Shown here: positions 21,785 through 32,146 of the stretch, in pieces
Numbering within the stretch: position 1 is the first letter of the stretch
Layout of the letters: each line of letters opens with the position of its first letter
Assembly: GCA_025677835.1 (NCBI GenBank)
Contig: JAIXMR010000039.1
Span: forward strand, 62,001-126,000
From: Sporodiniella umbellata
Lineage: Eukaryota; Mucoromycota; Mucoromycetes; Mucorales; Rhizopodaceae
Reading direction: 5' to 3'
DNA: 64,000 nt
The notes under the pieces: model-generated
What the model was told of the DNA's origin: nothing
What the model saw: only the letters and a program-made list of their open reading frames with translations
The model's database searches: none
Made by a program: the position numbers and the translations under genes

Positions 21785-23865
21785 ATGTTTCGTCTCTTAT
21801 TGGTGGTAGTGTGCTTTATATTAATTCAATGTAATGCCAGCACCGTCTATAAAAGACAACAAAAGGATGCAATGGTATCACCGAACTCTATCCAGTTAAG
21901 GCCCTTAGTCTGGGGAGATGTCAACTTTATCCATTCAACCGATACGCATGGTAAGTGAAGTTTCACTTGTTTTTTGCTTTCTCACTTTCTTCTTTAAAGG
22001 ATGGTTAGAGGTAGCAACAATGAAAAAAAAAAACAAGGCAAGAGACACCAACCTTGATGTACTTTATAGGGCCATTTGCTTGAAAGTGCTTACAACGGCG
22101 ATTTGGGCGACTTTTACTCTTTTTGCATTCAAATGAAAAAGAAGGCAAAAGAAACAAAAAAAGATTTGTTTGTGGTGGATACAGGGGATACTCATGACGG
22201 TAAATAAATAAAATCAGAGTTAAACAATACTTAGAATCGGCAACAGGAAATGGATTGAGCGACGCTACCGAGTTAAAGGGGGAGATTTCGCAGCCTTTAA
22301 TTACTAATATTCCCTATGATCTCTTGACGATTGGAAACCATGAGCTTTACGGTAATTGGTAGAGCTCGTAGATTTGAGTGTTGTTAACCTTTTTATATAG
22401 AAAACGATATTACTATTGATACTGTAAAAAACTTTATCCCTCATTGGAAAGATCGTTATCTGGCTGCTAATGTTTACCTGAAAGATGCCAACAGCAACAG
22501 AACAATTCAAATTGGGTAAGGAGTATGATAAAGAAAAGAAAAAGTTAAACAAGGGGTTTGTTAGCAACAAGTATACGTACTTTCAAGGTGAATTTGGTAC
22601 CCGTGTGTTGGCCTATGGGTTTTTATTTAATTTTAAGGGCAATGGGGATAGATCTGTAGTCATGCAGGTGGAAGAAGAGATTGCCAAGCCCTGGTTTAAA
22701 CAATCCCTTCGAACTCACGAAGCAGATATAGTTGTCTTGATTGGACATGTAGGTATTCGTTTTGACGAATTCTATCATATCATTGCCGCTATTAGATCTG
22801 AGTATCCTTCTATACCGATTGCTGTACTCGGCGGTCATACGTAAGACTCTTCAGCTATCTTTTTTTTTTTTTTTTTTTTGACAGTAATCTAGTCATATCC
22901 GAGACTTTGTTCAGTATGACGGACGTGCAGCAGGCATTGAGTCTGGTAGATATATGGAAACCATTGGGTTTCTCTCTGTGAGTGTAAGTAGACAAGATGA
23001 AACTATCCAAAAGAGAAGCTAATGGACTGTCTATAAACAGGGTATTTCTAATCCTCAAGGAAATCTTACTTTCAATCGAAGGTATTTAGACCAAAACCGG
23101 ATGAGCTATATTCATCATTCGGTCAAGGGGGACGAAAAGAGATTTGATACAGAACAAGGCAAAGCCATTTCAAAGAAGATTGAAGCGCTTCGACGTACAC
23201 ACCATCTCTCGGATCGTATAGGCTGTGCGCCTCAGGACTATTACCTGACCTCAGTGCCTGTTACAGACAAGTCAAGCATATACCATTTGCTGACCCATCA
23301 GGTTTTGCCCAAGACAATTCAAGACAAGAGTCGAAAGAACCTGGCTTTATTTCTTTATAATACAGGCGGTATCCGTTACGACATTTATCAAGGGGCGTTC
23401 AGCAAGAGTACGCCTTACCAGCTTTCGTTTTATAAGGACGTGTTCCACCGTATCGATAGCGTGCCATTGACGATTGCACGACAGATTTTACCAGCCTTGA
23501 ACAAGAAAAAGCAGCTGAATAAGCGTTCGGTGCTGCCCGGGACGCCTTCTCGTCCTGTCCCTAAGCACGAAAAGCTGACGCGCGGCTATGTGACAGAGGA
23601 CGATCATGGCACGGACGGTGACGACACACCCCATCGGGCGATTCCCTATGTCGAACCGCCCATGTGTGTCGGCTCCGATCTACCTGAGAAAGACACTCAT
23701 CCGTGGGTAGATATCTACTACCTGGGCTACCTTGAAAAGCGACTGAAGACAGTCTTGACCGATTTAACTGGACAGACATGGAAAGAAAACACCACGATTT
23801 CTACTCTTACTACCAACACTGTATGGTCTACCTTTGTTGAAACTCACTGGAAATCATGTGTATAG
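21785..23865 (+). CDS. Secreted/vacuolar metallophosphatase, 5'-nucleotidase family
   Basis: Eight exons (21785-21950, 22000-22010, 22070-22199, 22235-22351, 22401-22515, 22565-22840, 22893-22983, 23041-23865) join in frame to 576 residues. An N-terminal hydrophobic stretch ([16 protein letters not shown]) is a signal peptide. Calcineurin-like metallophosphatase motifs follow in order: DTHG (53-56), GDTHD (98-102), GNHE (136-139), GHVG and GGHTH (269-273). These residues bind the two-metal centre. A C-terminal 5'-nucleotidase-like region follows ([10 protein letters not shown], then GAF). The family includes yeast YHR202W-type proteins of vacuole or cell surface; the substrate is probably a nucleotide but unproven. 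Exon 2 is an 11-nt microexon coding for GWLE. The 3' part of exon 8 is clearly more GC-rich than the rest. Confidence 0.85.
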
Positions 23866-24215
23866 CTTGAATCGTAATAATAAAGAGAAACGTTCTGTAT
23901 TTTATGGTATTAGATATTTTGTTGGGTATCTTAATTTTAAAATTAATATTATTTCCAAAAATAAGGGAGAATCCTGGAATATGGCTTTTTATTTTAGCCT
24001 GAAAATCTTCAAAAAAGAACAAGATTCTAAAGGAATTGAAGTTACTTGCCTAGGTCATATATTTAAAAAAAAAAAAAAAGATCAAAACCTATATAATATT
24101 GATTGAAAGTGAGACGCTTCTCAAAAGAAGAATTTATTTTAAACTGTTTATTTTTCATCACCTGTGGCACGAGCTAGAAAGACAGAAGGGTGTGAGTTGA
24201 AAATGAATAGATAGA
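23866..24215. other. Intergenic between convergent genes
   Basis: 350 AT-rich bases shared as 3' region by the metallophosphatase (+)and the eS25 gene (-). No gene seen. Confidence 0.5.
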
Positions 24216-24867
24216 TTAGAAGGTCTTACTGTAGATCACTTGAGCGTGGTGGCGAGAGACGGCCTTGATCAAGCCTTGGGCTTCGAGTTCACGGATGGCA
24301 ATACGAGCCAAAGAACCGTTCAACTTGAGACGATCGACCAAGACAGATTGAGAGATGAGCTTGTAAGTAGGAACTTCCTTGAACAAACGGTCGTGTGTGG
24401 GTTGATCGAGAATGACCAAGTTGTTGGCCTTATCCTTGACCTTCTTTGCGGACCACTTCTTCTTTGCTTTCTTTCCGCCTGATGAAGAGCTGGGCTTAGC
24501 AGCAACGTCCTTTTTAGCCTATCCATTCAAACATGTTAATCCATTCGCTCTTCTCCTTCTCCCTCTTTCTCTCTCTCTCTCTCTCTCTTTTTTTTTTTCA
24601 ATGCATGCGTATTGATCTGTGTATTGTGCAATGTAGGGTGCCTGCTGAACAGTCGATGCGGGGTTGCGTCACATCAAAATGGGGGCGAGTGATGACATGC
24701 AAGGTCGATGTCGGTCCGGTTCAGCGTCTGTTCTACGTTGCGCTCAAAAACTGTGATAAAAACAACCACAAAAGAACAATGAATCCATCCTTTGCGCAGA
24801 TGAAACAAGAGAGAGAGAGAGAGAGAGTATGTGGGGGGGTTAGCTTTTAGATAGATTCACATACCAT
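24216..24867 (-). CDS. RPS25: 40S ribosomal protein eS25 (Rps25)
   Basis: Exon 1 codes only the ATG (24867-24865). Exon 2 (24518-24216) supplies the remaining 100 residues, for a 101-aa protein. It is a small-subunit ribosomal protein near the tRNA exit site. Sequence marks are the Lys-rich N-terminus ([19 protein letters not shown]), [20 protein letters not shown], and the winged-helix core [21 protein letters not shown] followed by GLIKAV. The 346-nt first intron is far longer than other introns in the window, which is common for ribosomal protein genes. It holds (CT)n/(GA)n microsatellites and a GC-rich block. An ATG-only first exon is a known arrangement in fungal ribosomal protein genes. 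Confidence 0.95.
24519..24864 (-). other. Long eS25 first intron with GC-rich block
   Basis: The intron starts GTATGT and ends TAG. A (CT)n tract sits near 24564-24588 (+ strand) and a (GA)n tract near 24809-24827. Between them, about 24630-24730 is markedly GC-rich compared with all surrounding non-coding DNA. Ribosomal protein introns often host snoRNAs. I see a TGATGA box-C-like element at 24691-24696 on the + strand but no properly placed CTGA box, so no snoRNA is called. Confidence 0.4.
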
Positions 24868-25097
24868 ATTAGATTAGAGGAGGAAAAATCAGGTTAGGTG
24901 CTCAAGACGCTTAGTTTTGTTGAAAGGCAAGTTATCGGACTTGAGGAATTTCAAGTTCGGCTCGGAATAATGGGAGAGACAAGGATAGACAGATTATAGT
25001 AAGGGTTTATTAAGTATATAGATAGGGATAGACTTATGGAAAAAAAAAAAAAAAAAAAAAGGTATCATAAAGAGTTTGCGTTTTCGAAGCAAAAAAT

Positions 25098-26988
25098 CTA
25101 TTTTTCAAAGGTATGATCGTTACGCGAGTCCAGTTCATCTTTGACCAAGCGGCCCATGTCGTCTTTATCGCGGTGGCCGAGGGTGTAGATTTGAGCGAAA
25201 CGGTTAAAGGAGATCTTTTTGGGGTCTTTGATTTCGTAAAATTCACCGTCACACATGATGCAGATGGTGTTCTTTTTTTCGTACTTGTGACGACGTTTGT
25301 CTTTGAAGATGGCTTTGGCTTTTTGCCAGCCAGAGGATTTGGGGTCGATCTTTTTGATTTCGTCCGTGTGCACCTCAGGCGGGCGAAAGTTGATGTCAAA
25401 AGGTGAGCTCATTTGGCCCAAGCGCGAGACGTGTTCTCGGAAATTGGCCAATTTTTTGAAATAGCTGACGAGGTTTTCGATGGTCATGATCTCCACTTTG
25501 CTGTCGTTGGCGCGCTGAGGAACCCAGTTTTCAGGATCGGTAGGGCCAGAGCGGTTAGCAACGGATTCAAGACCCGATTGGGCTTCACCCCAGAGATCGA
25601 CTTCACGCCCCCTACAAGCACAGGTATGAGAAGAGGAGGGGTTAAAAAGCAAGACTTACCAGATATGAGGGATATTTTGGATAACAAAGTCGATGGGTGT
25701 GTTTGTCATTTGGGGCACCTTCACTTCCTTGTGTGCATTTGCCTTGCGTTCTTTCGGTGTAGGGCATTCGAGAACCACCTCGTCTCCTTGGGTGATATTT
25801 TCGATAAAGTGATTCAAGAGAGGAAAACGGCGCCAAAAGACCCACTTGGAGCTTTCTTGAGCGTAAACAAACATGTTGGCAAGACGGTTACCCGCACGAT
25901 GGGCTTCGAACCCACTGCCAACAAAGCCTTGTACGCCAATCGACATGTAGTTGCACATCTTGCGTACTAATTCATGCTCTACTTCTTTCTTGCCACCGCC
26001 AAGCTCAGGCACGTCATGACCATCTTTTCTTCCTTTGTCGCCCGATTCACAAGCGTAACCGGAAGGATAGCTTGTCATCGTCACTTGCCAAATATCCAGG
26101 CGGGCCGATTCAGAATTCTCCAAACGGTCTGAGATCAGGTCTTCCAGATGGCCCAGTTTGTTACCAACAATGTCTTTTTCGGGAATCGTACGACCCCAGC
26201 CCAAGACCTGACTGAAATCGTTTCCTGTACCAAACGGAATACCTATTAGAATGTGATTAGAGGCTGAAAAAAGGTTTCGCGCATCCGACTTACAGGAGAA
26301 AAAGGTAAGGTCAAGGTCGATCTGGTTTTCTACCAGCAGTTCAAAAACACTCATCACAGTACCATCACCACCCGCACTCCAGACATGGATTTGTCGTGTC
26401 TGTGCTGCTTCTGAAATACGGCCAACAGCTTTAAAAAGAAGGTGAGTTTTAAAAACAGTCCAAGACGGCTTTTACCTGGATCCGTCTCGTTTGGGTTAGG
26501 CGGCTTAACAGGCGGCAGTTTGCCCATAGCAACCATGGTCTGAACCAACCGAATGTTTTTGATGCCCAGCTCCCGTTCTTGATCATCGAGGATGTTATGA
26601 ATCTCGACTTGGATCTGAGGGAAGCGGCGCAGTCTGAAATTTTGGATAGGCAGATGAATCAAGTCCTGCCCTTTTTGATCCCCCGAGAGTGGATTGACAA
26701 AGATAAAAAGGTAGATCGCAGGCTTGCCTTCTGTCTCTGAATCTTGCAGATCAATTGAATTCTTCATCTGCATACTCGAGCGTGGTCTAGTAGCATGATC
26801 CTGTGTTTTGATAGGCGAGGGTTCGCTGCTGTGATGGGCTAACAAAAAAAAAAAAAAACATCAGTCATTTGTAGCTAAAGGCTGTATAGCTTACTAGACT
26901 CGGCTCCATTCGCTTTTTGGGTGCTGTGGTCCATCGTGCTGTCAAGTCCATCATTTAACGAGACTGGGGTGAGTGGCTCTTTCAACAT
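25098..26988 (-). CDS. Diacylglycerol kinase-type lipid kinase
   Basis: Five exons (26988-26895, 26838-26476, 26428-26294, 26242-25660, 25611-25098) join in frame to 562 residues. It should phosphorylate diacylglycerol or a similar lipid to its phosphate. The catalytic domain shows NPLSG (80-84), the glycine-rich nucleotide loop GGDGT (172-176) and IPFGTGNDFSQVLGW (from 199). The accessory domain follows (NYMSIGVQGFVGSGFEAHR, NIPHIWGREVDLWGEAQ). There is no C1 domain or membrane segment. The third intron (51 nt) is in frame and open, so an unspliced reading adds 17 codons between FFSC and IPFG, inside the active site. It shares a 452-base divergent promoter with the SAP protein gene. Confidence 0.85.
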
Positions 26989-27110
26989 AGTGTAAAAAGA
27001 GTCTTCTAGAAAACAATTTAAAAACGGAAAATAATAATAAAAAATAAAAATAAAAAACAGAAAACAAGAAAAAAGAAAAAAAAAAAAATAGATATTTATT
27101 GAAGGGTCGC

Positions 27111-27118
27111 TGACATCA
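27111..27118. promoter_or_regulatory. CRE-like TGACATCA site
   Basis: One mismatch from the ATF/CREB palindrome, in the divergent promoter between lipid kinase and SAP protein, 123 bases from the kinase ATG. Confidence 0.3.
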
Positions 27119-27206
27119 TTCTGACTTTGCTCTTTGTGTTTTCTAATTCTTTCCTGGGACGCAAAATGATCGCATTTGGAAATTCATACCCAAATTCATC
27201 TTTTTA

Positions 27207-27214
27207 TGACGTCA
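27207..27214. promoter_or_regulatory. Perfect CRE (TGACGTCA)
   Basis: A perfect ATF/CREB palindrome midway in the 452-base divergent promoter, 219 bases from the lipid kinase ATG and 227 from the SAP protein ATG. It could serve both genes; bZIP binding is inferred. Confidence 0.5.
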
Positions 27215-27440
27215 GCCTAAACGAGTTTTGTTTTTTCTTCTTTTTTAGACAAAATCATCATCAGCACATCAGCATCACCGAATATTTTCTATTGAAACAC
27301 AGAAACCAATCACATTTTGGATCTAGAAAGACAATGGTTTGCAGGTGCAAATCATAAAATCAAGCCACTTGGGTAGGACAAAAGCCACACTCTTTTTTTG
27401 TTTATCTTTTTTTTTTCTTTCTTTTACTATAGACACTGTC

Positions 27441-28097
27441 ATGTCACCACTCACGCATACTATACGTTCTTTTCATCTGTCCAGAGTCCTACACCTAGAA
27501 TGGACAAGAAACTCGCTTCGAAAGATAAAAAAGGAAAGGCTTGTTCAGCTGGCAAAAGAAAGACACCTACCACAGGTGGATGGCACCAAAAACGAGCTTA
27601 TTCAGCTCTTATTGGCCTCTCAACGTCCTAGCGCCCAGTCTGACAGCCACCCTTCTCCTATACCCTCTACTTCTGTCTCCATGGCAGAACATTCTTTGGA
27701 TCAGAAAGCGATGGAACCCCCTTTGCCAAAAACAGCAACAGAAAACGAACGGGTCAAGGAAGACGCAGTGCAGACTACTGAGAAGAACACCAAGCCAACA
27801 GGAAACACGGCAACAGAAGGTGACTCAGCGTTCAACCGAACCTGGGTTCAAAACCCTGTTGACCGACAGCCAACAGTACAGAACACAGCGCCTGAAGAAC
27901 AGACGGTACAAGACTTAGAAAGAAAAACACAGGCTGTGCAGGACAGAGCATGGAAAACTAGGGGGGAAAAGCAAAAGACAGGCGGGGAACGAACGACGAC
28001 AGGCCCATGGATGAATGGGATGATTGGATCCTGTTTATTGGTTTGGTATGTGGGAGGACAGGAGGGGATGAGCCAAGTATGGCAAACGTTGTTTTAA
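27441..28097 (+). CDS. Mitochondrion-targeted SAP-domain protein with C-terminal membrane segment
   Basis: A single-exon protein of 218 residues. The N-terminus (MSPLTHTIRSFHLSRVLHLE) is basic, amphipathic and free of acidic residues until residue 20, like a mitochondrial presequence. A SAP-like domain follows at about 25-60 (SLRKIKKERLVQLAKERHL then TKNELIQLLLAS). The middle is polar, Gln/Thr/Glu-rich and probably disordered. Near the end a short hydrophobic stretch (MIGSCLLVWYVGG) could anchor it. The ATG chosen is the first that gives the presequence; the frame is open further upstream through a T-rich tract that looks like leader or intron. Its stop overlaps the stop of the convergent esterase gene by 4 nt. 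Role unknown; DNA or RNA binding in mitochondria is inferred. Confidence 0.6.
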   Translation: MSPLTHTIRSFHLSRVLHLEWTRNSLRKIKKERLVQLAKERHLPQVDGTKNELIQLLLASQRPSAQSDSHPSPIPSTSVSMAEHSLDQKAMEPPLPKTATENERVKEDAVQTTEKNTKPTGNTATEGDSAFNRTWVQNPVDRQPTVQNTAPEEQTVQDLERKTQAVQDRAWKTRGEKQKTGGERTTTGPWMNGMIGSCLLVWYVGGQEGMSQVWQTLF

Positions 28098-29631
28098 AAA
28101 GGGGATGTTTCCGGGTTTTCCTCAAAAGAAGGTACATCAATAAACTCTTTTATGTCTCTGATCAAAGACTTTTGTAAGCTCTTTCGGGAGAAGAGATCAG
28201 GCATCAAGGCTACGAAGGCTTGAGTAAGAAGCGGCGGTGTGTGTATCTCTTACCTGTGACGGGTTCGCCATGATGCATACGCTTGTAGAGCCTCATTCGA
28301 CAATCGACTTCCTCTCTATGTTCGGTTGGCAACACTCTGCCTAGCATATTAAACATATCGGCTGACTGTACCATCCCTACCACCGTATCTTTCTGTCCGT
28401 GAAGTAAAAGAATTCTCGGCCAGATGTCTAGAATCTCTTCTGAGTGAGCAAATAATGACGCATTTCGTTCAATCAAATACAGAGGCGAGTGTTTCTTGTA
28501 GCTTTCCTCTGATGAGCCCATGGCCCGCGCCATGGCTGAAATCTTGTCCACACCGCGTGCAGTCTCAAATTCTAAATGACTCTTGATATCGTATACACCT
28601 GAGAACCTAGACAACACTTTAGTATCCAAAAGGGACTTTTTCACTTTTTGACTTTACAGCAAGAGACCCTCGATTTGCGGCAAAAACTGATGGGGATCCA
28701 AAGAACCCTCAGGTAGATGGGTAGGATCATGTTTGCGGTGGTCTGAAGTCATCTGCAAAGATTGTTGATATTTTGCTTTGTCAATCACATCCGATAGAAC
28801 GACTTGAGAGGCAAGATGAGCCCCAGCACTGTGGCCCTAGCAGAACAAAAAGATGTCAGCAAAAGAAAACAAAGTCTATCTTTGCTTTACCAAAACATAG
28901 ATCATATCAGGATCTCCATGAATCTCTTCTAGATGTTTATTGACCCATCGAATGGCCTGTCGAACTTCTTGGTACATCCCTTCTACTTTAACATCTGGGT
29001 ATTTTTGATAGTCTGGTACAACTACCACATATCCCAGTTCTCGTAAACTGTTGGCAAACGTTCGGTAAAGTAACTTGGATCCTGAAGACCAAGAGCCGCC
29101 ATAGATAAAGATGATCACAGGCGATGGCAAAGGTTGGGGGAAAGGATGATAAACGTCCAGACGACTTGTGGCACTGTAGGGAATATCGACACTGAAAAAC
29201 ATACAGTCGGTACATATGAATAGCCAGTCTTTTTTTTTTTTTGGTTTACCTCACCATCTGATGAAACGCTCTGGATCCCAGCTGCCAATATCTCCAACGA
29301 AGATAAGATAGCATCATGGGAATCTGGGTGAACCAGCCCCATAACTGACCGAGTATTATCAGGTTGATTTTAATAACTTTTGAAGGGTGATAGGGCAAGT
29401 TAAATCCAACGTCTGTTTGAGCATAAAGATAATAAGTTGTCCATGCAACCGAATAAAGTCCAACTAAACAAACGGATATTAAAAATAAAAAAATTTAAAC
29501 AATAAAGAAGCGTGTGACTTACCCACAACACAGGTAATCAGAGGTAAACATAATACAGTACAAAGCACCAGCACTGGTAAAAAGAAGAGTGAAACAGATA
29601 AAAAAGCCGTATTTGAGTTCACAATCGCCAT
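28094..29631 (-). CDS. Membrane-anchored alpha/beta-hydrolase, ICME/kynurenine formamidase-like esterase
   Basis: Six exons (29631-29523, 29463-29250, 29191-28891, 28836-28658, 28606-28254, 28218-28094) join in frame to 426 residues. Two or three hydrophobic segments fill the first 60 residues (for example FFLPVLVLCTVLCLPLITCVV), so it is probably an ER membrane protein. The hydrolase fold shows an oxyanion motif IYGGSW (137-142), nucleophile elbow GHSAG with Ser211, Asp341 in LLHGQKD, and a candidate His380 in MHHGE. This order resembles isoprenylcysteine methylesterases and related carboxylesterases; the substrate is open. The last intron would be only 35 nt (GTAAGA...CTCAAG), unusually short. 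If it is retained the protein ends 12 codons later at a TAG instead of the longer 41-residue tail. Confidence 0.75.
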
Positions 29632-30258
29632 CTCTGTATTTTTCTTGTAATCAATTCCAAAACCAAAAAAAAAAAAAAAAAAAAAAAAGATAGGTAAATA
29701 GAAAGAAAGCTTTATTTCTCCAAAAATTAAAAAAAAAAATGAGAAAAAATAGCGGACTTTGAAATGTAGCATGGCTCTGTCTCTTTCACTCGTGTTACGG
29801 TTCCTTTTTGTTCTCGACTTTCACTATGATTAAAAGCAACTCACCCAAGGTTGGCCTTTTTCGGCTTATTTCTATCGATCGATAGATTTTCTTAACGCTG
29901 TAGATTATCAGCTATTCTACGTTCCCCCCCCCTCCAAAAAAAGAAGAGCTAAACCGAATATGATTTAGAAAAAAAATTACGCCAGCACGTGAAAAAGTCA
30001 AAATAATCTCTGTTAAAAGAAATCCATTCTGTTGAGAAAGCACACAGAAAATCCAAGGTGGAACACAGCAAGAGCCTTCTGGATTAGAATTGTCAGATAG
30101 AAACGCATATATTAATAACAACAATAACACTGCTCGGAATGGATCTTTAGAAGACAAAACACGGTCTGATCCGAGTCTACAAGGGATTGATAAGAGATAG
30201 CTTTCTTCTCCTTGAAAAAAAGGAGAAATGGTGAGGTGCTAAATAAATACCATCAACA
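29632..30258. other. Esterase promoter and spacer
   Basis: AT-rich, with poly-A runs and a C8/C-rich run near 29925. A CACGTG E-box lies at 29986-29991, about 355 bases before the esterase ATG. No gene seen. Confidence 0.4.
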
Positions 30259-30980
30259 CTACAACAGTTGCTGTTCAAAGACAGGATCTGTTGATTCCAT
30301 CCCCATAGACTGTAACTCAGGTTTACCTCCTCCACTTTCCCCATTTAGGCATTCGTAATGGGGCCAAAAAGGATGCAGCTCAACAGCTTCTAGAACTACC
30401 CTTTCTGGTACATCCTACACAATGGATGCAGAAAACCCATTTCTAGGCAGAATTTTACTTGCGAGCTGCATTTTTTTTTTTTTATCTGATACTTGCATTT
30501 TAAACATACACATAGAAAACAGGACAAAACTCTTCTTGTTACTCTGTTCACTGTGATATGTTTCATCATTTTCTGTGTGTTGGATGGGTTCACAATGACA
30601 AATCCACTCATGTACCATGTGATAAGGCTTGTTTATTTGTTTGTTCTTTCTTTTGGTTGTTTCAAAACACATAGCTTTTCAAGGAACGATTCTCTCGTAT
30701 TTGCCCTTTATCTTTGCTCAAAAGCTATGGCTAGATAATCAACATCAGATTGCTCTGTCAATAAACTTTTGGTGCACAATCTGTACACCCGCAGGTTCGG
30801 GTCTCTGCACTCTAGAGTATGACGTTCTCTGGTTTTTATTAGAAGATTTCATTCTGTTTTTGTACTTCACCGTATCATCTTGTGCTGGCCATATTTCGCT
30901 TTGGCCTTTTGAATCGCTTTTTTGGCACTTGACATACGCGAGTAATCGCTTTCTACCTCGGAAGACATTGAGTTTTCCAT
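30259..30980 (-). CDS. Unrecognised spliced gene
   Basis: Reverse-strand exon candidates, all with protein-like composition. Exon a is 30980-30871 (ATG; MENSMSSEVESDYSRMSSAK, then KAKYGQHKMI). Exon b is 30828 to about 30708 (ERHTLECRDPNLRVYRLCTK, then DVDYLAIAFEQR and a TAA). Exon c is 30627-30510 (LITWYMSGFVIVNPSNTQKM). Exon d is 30414-30259 (DVPERVVLEAVELHPFWPHY, ending FEQQLL). Joins a-b and c-d are clean GT-AG in phase. Joining b to c needs a weak donor inside b. So this is one four-exon gene, or a 76-residue gene followed by a second fragment. No family was recognised. The + strand frame at 30629-30991 is probably its shadow. Confidence 0.4.
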
Positions 30981-31163
30981 ACAAAAACTAGTAAGGATCA
31001 AAGTAAAGTAGAAACCGATAGAAATTAACTTCATATTATAAAAAGTAGATCAGATAAGAAAAAGAAAAAGAAAAAAATATTGGTTTAAAAGGGGAGATCA
31101 TCCTAAGCCCAAGAGTCCCCCCCTTTTTTTTTTTCATTCCAATCAATGTTTGAAAACTACAGT

Positions 31164-32043
31164 TTATTTTAAAAACTCTTCTCTTTCTAATACTTCTTTA
31201 TCTAATTTAATCAAGATAGTCGTACGCTGAGGGAATCCTTCAATAGGCACTGTATGGGCTGTCACTCGTGCAGGCTAACAACAATAAGAAAAAGAAATTA
31301 CAGAGTGTCATTTTTAATGTATCACTTACAAATTGACATCCATCTAGTACGGCTTCAACAATACCAGCAATAAACGCATTGCAGTTTAGCTGTGATAATT
31401 CTTTGGGTACTGATATATACTTGCTTAAAACAGGCTCATTATCAGAAATCATATCTATCCTTTCATAAAAGAGAGTATACATAAATACACTACATTTCTC
31501 AGCATACAGTCCTCGTGTCAATGTGTCTTACATTCGTCTTCATTTTCTGTACTTTTTTCAAGCGAATCGGCTTGTTTTCCAAACAAAGCTTTCCATACTG
31601 TACTATGAATAAAATAAAGGATACCCAGCACTTTTGTTTCGCGCTTGGCTACTTTCTCTCGCCAAGTAAGTAGCTCAAGCATGCGGAATCCAACTCGATA
31701 TCCAAATTCATTCAGTCTTCAGAATAAGTTCAATAAAAAAAAAAATGTTAAAATAAACAATCCGGTCCTGACGGTCTCCATTACTTTTTTTCCAAGTCTT
31801 GAATTCCATTCACTCTTTTTTGGGCATATTGTAGCATTTCTGAAAACAAGAACGTTTGGGCGCTTAAGCTGACCTTTGGTAGAATGGCTGGATGAGATGA
31901 AACGTGGGTTAATGCTTGAGCAGTCTTACTTCAGCTCCTCGGTTTTTATTCAAATTCTTTTCTAAAATGCTCTTAGTACGATTGGAGCGTTGCTCACTGT
32001 AGATAGAAGACTGCATAGAAGAACGAGGTAAGGATTCACTCAT
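31164..32043 (-). CDS. TRS31: TRAPP complex subunit Trs31/TRAPPC5
   Basis: Five exons (32043-31930, 31873-31785, 31716-31532, 31454-31330, 31274-31164) join in frame to 207 residues, close to the usual size. It is a core subunit of the TRAPP tethering complexes that activate Ypt1/Rab1 in ER-Golgi traffic. Recognised by the Bet3-fold signatures: [76 protein letters not shown] and [16 protein letters not shown]. It is transcribed away from the FHA gene; the ATGs are only 103 bases apart, so the two share a short promoter. Confidence 0.95.
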
Positions 32044-32146
32044 GTTGTATCAAACAAGTATTTATAAAGAAAAAAAGCAAAAAAAAAAAAACAAAAAGGC
32101 CATTCTTTCTTTTTCCGCCCAAAAAAAAAAAAAAAAAATTCTCACC

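Noticed and set aside
24686..24700. C/D snoRNA in the eS25 intron
   Set aside because: One box-C-like element but no D box or terminal stem at the right spacing.
25413..25970. 185-codon + strand frame over the lipid kinase
   Set aside because: Antisense shadow of conserved kinase exons and runs across a kinase intron.
26354..26476. Read-through extension of lipid kinase exon 2 after NETDP
   Set aside because: It runs into a GTAAAA...TTTAAAG intron; joining to AVGRISEAAQ restores the kinase alignment and the GGDGT motif.
30790..30802. tRNA B-box-like GGTTCGGGTCT
   Set aside because: No A box or cloverleaf around it, and it lies in a coding exon on the other strand. No tRNA or rRNA gene was found in the window.
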